From the NCBI GenBank assembly GCA_021784995.1, contig JAJYHA010000002.1, positions 1 through 8,091 of the forward strand: a stretch of 8,091 bases of DNA, read 5' to 3'. The first letter of the stretch is position 1. Every line of letters starts with the position of its first letter. The notes under the pieces are model-generated. The model had not been told where the DNA came from and searched no databases. It was given only the letters and a program-made list of their open reading frames with translations. Source of the DNA: Myxococcales bacterium (GTDB lineage: Bacteria > Myxococcota > Myxococcia > Myxococcales > Anaeromyxobacteraceae). Positions 5,859 to 8,091 of the stretch are shown piece by piece. Position numbers and translations under genes: made by a program.

Positions 5859-7115
5859 CTTCAGGCCGATGTCGCCGCGGAAGTGGCCACCTCGCATGCG
5901 GATGCCGCCCAGGGCACGGTAGGCGCGCGTCCGCGCGTCGGCGAGGTCGCCGCCGAGGGCGCAGACGGTGAGCACGCGGCCGCCGGCGCTGACGAGCCGG
6001 CCCGCGGGATCGAGCGCCGTGCCGGCGTGGAACACCTGCACGCCCTCCTCGAACGGCCCGTCGGCCCCCACGATGGCATCGCCCGTGACCGGCTTCGCCG
6101 GGTAGCCCTCGGCCGCGAGCACCACGCCCACCGCGGCGCGCGGGTCGATCTCGATCCGCACGGCCGAGAGGTCGCCCCGCGCGGCGCCGAGCAGCGCAGG
6201 GACGAGGTCGCCCGGGAGCCGCATCAGGATGGGCTGCGTCTCCGGATCCCCGAGGCGCGCGTTGAACTCGATGACGCGGAGGCCGGCCTGCGTCAGCATG
6301 AGGCCGGCATAGAGCGCCCCCCGGAACGGGCTGCCGCGCCGCGCCAGCTCCCGCACCGCCGGCAGGAGCACGCGCTCCTCGACCTCGCGCTCGACCGCCT
6401 CCGTCACCTTCACCGTCGGCGAGAAGGCTCCCATGCCTCCGGTGTTCGGCCCCCGATCGCCCTCGCCGACCCGCTTGTGGTCCTGGGCCACGGGGAGGAG
6501 ACGCACGCGCTGGCCGTCGCAGAGCGCGATGACGCTCGCCTCCGGTCCCTCCAGCCGCTCCTCGATCACCACCCGTGCGCCCGCCGCGCCGTGGACGCGG
6601 CCCACCAGCATGGCGCGGACCGCCTCCTCCGCCTCGGCGAGGGTGGCCGGGACCACCACCCCCTTGCCGGCCGCCAGCCCGTCGGCCTTCACGACCACCT
6701 GCCCGCGGCGCTCCCGGACGTGCGCGAGGGCCGGCTCCACCTCCGTGAAGGTGCGGTGCTCGGCGGTCGGGATGCCCGCCGCCTGCATGACCTCCTTGGC
6801 GAAGGCCTTCGAGCCCTCGATCCGGGCGGCGGCGGCGGTCGGCCCGAAGACCGGCACGCCCTCCGCCGTCAGCCGGTCGGCCAGCCCCGCCACCAGCGGC
6901 GCCTCGGGCCCCACCACCACCAGGTCGATGCGGCGCGACCGCACCTCGCGCGTCAGCCCCTCGACGTCGTCGGCGCGGACGGGCACGCGGGTCGCGATGG
7001 GCGCGACGCCCGGATTGCCCGGCGCACAGAAGAGCGCCGACAGGAGCGGGCTCCGCGAGATCTTCCACGCCAGCGCGTGCTCGCGCCCTCCGGAGCCGAC
7101 GACGAGGATGCGCAT
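5856..7115 (-). CDS. purD: Phosphoribosylamine-glycine ligase PurD (GAR synthetase)
   Basis: PurD joins glycine to phosphoribosylamine using ATP, giving glycinamide ribonucleotide, the second committed step of purine synthesis. The 419-residue length is normal for a monofunctional bacterial enzyme. The N-terminal domain begins MRILVVGSGGREHALAWK (G7-H13), with APGNPGVA and GPEAPLVAGLADRL after it. The ATP-grasp region has GSKAFAKEVMQAAGIPT, VVKADGLAAGKGVVV and EERLEGPEAS. GPNTGGMGAFSP (from 222) and the metal-binding EFNARLGDPETQ (283-294) follow. Two positions differ from the form I regard as usual: Pro in place of the first Glu of GEE-x-S, and Leu for Phe in RFGDPE. The metal- and nucleotide-facing acidic residues E283, N285, D290 and E292 are kept, so it should be active. 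The ATG at 7115 has AGGA at 7-nt spacing. It lies 40 bp after purH. Confidence 0.98.
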   Translation of the reverse strand: MRILVVGSGGREHALAWKISRSPLLSALFCAPGNPGVAPIATRVPVRADDVEGLTREVRSRRIDLVVVGPEAPLVAGLADRLTAEGVPVFGPTAAAARIEGSKAFAKEVMQAAGIPTAEHRTFTEVEPALAHVRERRGQVVVKADGLAAGKGVVVPATLAEAEEAVRAMLVGRVHGAAGARVVIEERLEGPEASVIALCDGQRVRLLPVAQDHKRVGEGDRGPNTGGMGAFSPTVKVTEAVEREVEERVLLPAVRELARRGSPFRGALYAGLMLTQAGLRVIEFNARLGDPETQPILMRLPGDLVPALLGAARGDLSAVRIEIDPRAAVGVVLAAEGYPAKPVTGDAIVGADGPFEEGVQVFHAGTALDPAGRLVSAGGRVLTVCALGGDLADARTRAYRALGGIRMRGGHFRGDIGLK

Positions 7116-7123
7116 GCGACGGT

Positions 7124-7132
7124 CCTATACCA
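7124..7132 (-). promoter_or_regulatory. Possible extended -10 element upstream of purD
   Basis: The minus strand reads TGG then TATAGG (7129-7124) in the 40-bp purH-purD gap, which resembles an extended -10 element. There is no recognisable -35 box at 17 nt upstream. Its last bases overlap the AGGA used as the purD Shine-Dalgarno, and a start 7 nt downstream would fall beside the purD ATG. It could be an internal promoter or only an A/T-rich spacer; I favour the spacer. Confidence 0.2.
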
Positions 7133-7155
7133 CGGCTCCCGCCGCCGCCCGGCGG

Positions 7156-8091
7156 TCAGTGGCGGAAGTGGCGCATCCCCGTGGCGACCATCGCGATGCC
7201 CGCCGCGTCGGCGGCCGCGATCACCTCGGCGTCACGCACCGAGCCGCCCGGCTGGATGACGGCGGTGGCGCCGGCCCGGATGATCTCCTCCACGCCGTCC
7301 TTGAACGGGAAGAACGCGTCGGACCCGACGGAGGAGCCGCGCACCTCGAGGGCGGCCTTCATGACGGCCGTCTTCACGGACTCGACGCGGCTGGTCTGCC
7401 CTCCCCCGATGGCGGCAGTCCGGTCACCTTGCGCGAAGACGATGGCGTTCGACTTCACGTGCTTCACGACCTTCCAGGCGAAGAGCAGGTCGCGCCACTC
7501 CGGTTCGGTGGGAGCGCGCCGGGTCATGACGCGGCAGTCCTCGCGCCGCACCTGGCCCAGGTCCCGGTCCATCACCAGCAGGCCGCCCACGACGGAGCGC
7601 AGCTCGCGGGCCTCCTCCGGCCGGCGGCTCCAGGAGGCGCGCGGCTGTCCCAGGCGCGGGCTCTCGAGCAGGCGCACGTTCTTCTTGGCGGCGAGCGCGG
7701 CGCGCGCCTCGGGGCTGTAGGCGGGGGCGATGACGCACTCCAGGAAGAGGTCGGTCAGCTCCCGGGCCGCCGCGGCGTCGACGGGACGGTTCAGCGCCAC
7801 GATGCCGCCGAAGGCGGAGACCGGATCGCACGCACGCGCCCGGGCGAACGCCTCCGCGGGCGTGCTCCCCAGGGCGACGCCGCAGGGCGTGTTGTGCTTG
7901 ATGACGACGCAGGCGACCTCGTCGAACTCCTTCACGCAGGCGAGCGCCGCCTCGAGGTCGAGGAGGTTGTTGTAGCTGAGCTCCTTCCCCTGGAGCACGC
8001 TGGCGAACGAGACGCTCGGCTCCTCGGGGGCGCGCGCCGCGCGGTAGAACGCGCCGGCCTGGTGCGGGTTCTCTCCGGACCGCAGGTCCTG
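7156..8091 (-). CDS. purH: Bifunctional AICAR transformylase/IMP cyclohydrolase PurH, C-terminal 311 residues (5' end outside window)
   Basis: PurH carries out the last two steps of IMP synthesis: formyl transfer from 10-formyl-THF to AICAR, then ring closure. Only the AICAR transformylase domain and C-terminus are visible. The frame is open from the right edge. Using numbering from the first visible codon, it has QDLRSGENPHQ (1-11), GKELSYNN (35-42), IKHNTPCG with the catalytic-type Lys-His pair K65/H66, DPVSAFGGI, KKNVRLLE, SNAIVFAQGD, GGGQTSRV, SDAFFPFKDGVE, and the terminal GMRHFRH. These are family hallmarks and none is interrupted. About 200 residues, mainly the N-terminal IMP cyclohydrolase domain, should lie beyond base 8091. 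A GTG at 7998 in frame is internal, not the start. One oddity is Ser where most family members have Tyr in LRYGxNPHQ. It leads the purH-purD-purE run. Confidence 0.97.
   Translation of the reverse strand, partial: QDLRSGENPHQAGAFYRAARAPEEPSVSFASVLQGKELSYNNLLDLEAALACVKEFDEVACVVIKHNTPCGVALGSTPAEAFARARACDPVSAFGGIVALNRPVDAAAARELTDLFLECVIAPAYSPEARAALAAKKNVRLLESPRLGQPRASWSRRPEEARELRSVVGGLLVMDRDLGQVRREDCRVMTRRAPTEPEWRDLLFAWKVVKHVKSNAIVFAQGDRTAAIGGGQTSRVESVKTAVMKAALEVRGSSVGSDAFFPFKDGVEEIIRAGATAVIQPGGSVRDAEVIAAADAAGIAMVATGMRHFRH

Noticed and set aside
5311..7068. In-frame upstream extension of lptF to a 954-residue protein
   Set aside because: The extension runs through purE and purD in another frame and is low-complexity. 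The true LptF N-terminus at 5310 matches the family.
7141..7157. Short GC hairpin (CCGCC/GGCGG) near the purH stop as a terminator
   Set aside because: The arms overlap with almost no loop, there is no T-tract, and purD begins within 40 bp on the same strand, so termination there is unlikely.
5637..7259. Long open frame (540 codons) on the plus strand opposite purD
   Set aside because: It lies exactly antisense to purD and the end of purH, whose protein motifs are unmistakable. Its translation is Arg/His/Ala-rich with no recognisable domain, as expected from strong G/C third-position bias.
1..8091. tRNA, rRNA, CRISPR, insertion sequence, prophage, toxin-antitoxin or defence module
   Set aside because: No tRNA-like cloverleaf, spaced direct repeats, terminal inverted repeats flanking a transposase, integrase or nuclease motifs were seen. 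All substantial frames with real motifs are housekeeping or glycan-assembly genes.

Overview
The window is very G+C-rich (roughly three quarters by eye) with strong G/C bias at third codon positions. It reads as ordinary chromosomal DNA of a diderm, LPS-producing bacterium. Adjacent lptF and lptG establish an outer membrane. The base composition and protein style resemble Myxococcota such as Anaeromyxobacter, but this is an inference from composition and residue flavour, not a search result.

Eight protein-coding genes fill almost the whole window, seven of them on the minus strand. In transcription order from the right edge, the minus-strand run is: purH (5' part outside the window), purD, purE, lptF, lptG and a polytopic O-antigen ligase/polymerase-like protein. 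The junctions from purH to lptG are tight: 40 bp between purH and purD, the purD stop codon merged with the purE Shine-Dalgarno, 23 bp between purE and lptF, and a 4-nt stop/start overlap between lptF and lptG. These five genes are therefore probably one operon. An 84-94 bp gap with a candidate promoter separates lptG from the ligase-like gene.

At the left, a GT4-family glycosyltransferase runs on the plus strand and meets the ligase-like gene tail to tail with a 41-bp overlap of coding sequence. Upstream of it, and divergent from it, is a GT2-family glycosyltransferase (minus strand) whose C-terminal part lies beyond base 1. The 160-bp divergent gap holds candidate promoters for both.

Functionally, the right half encodes purine synthesis: the GAR synthetase step (PurD), the N5-CAIR mutase step (PurE) and the final AICAR formylation/IMP cyclisation (PurH). 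The middle encodes the two transmembrane subunits of the LptB2FG LPS extractor. The left half encodes glycan assembly: two glycosyltransferases and an O-antigen ligase/polymerase-type membrane protein. The right half thus sits directly against an LPS/surface polysaccharide region.

I see no tRNA, rRNA, CRISPR array, insertion sequence, integrase or toxin-type module, and no convincing evidence of a new biological system. The points worth following up are small: a possible leaderless promoter, an overlap of convergent genes, unusual residues at conserved sites of PurH and PurE, and the purine/LPS-export gene arrangement.
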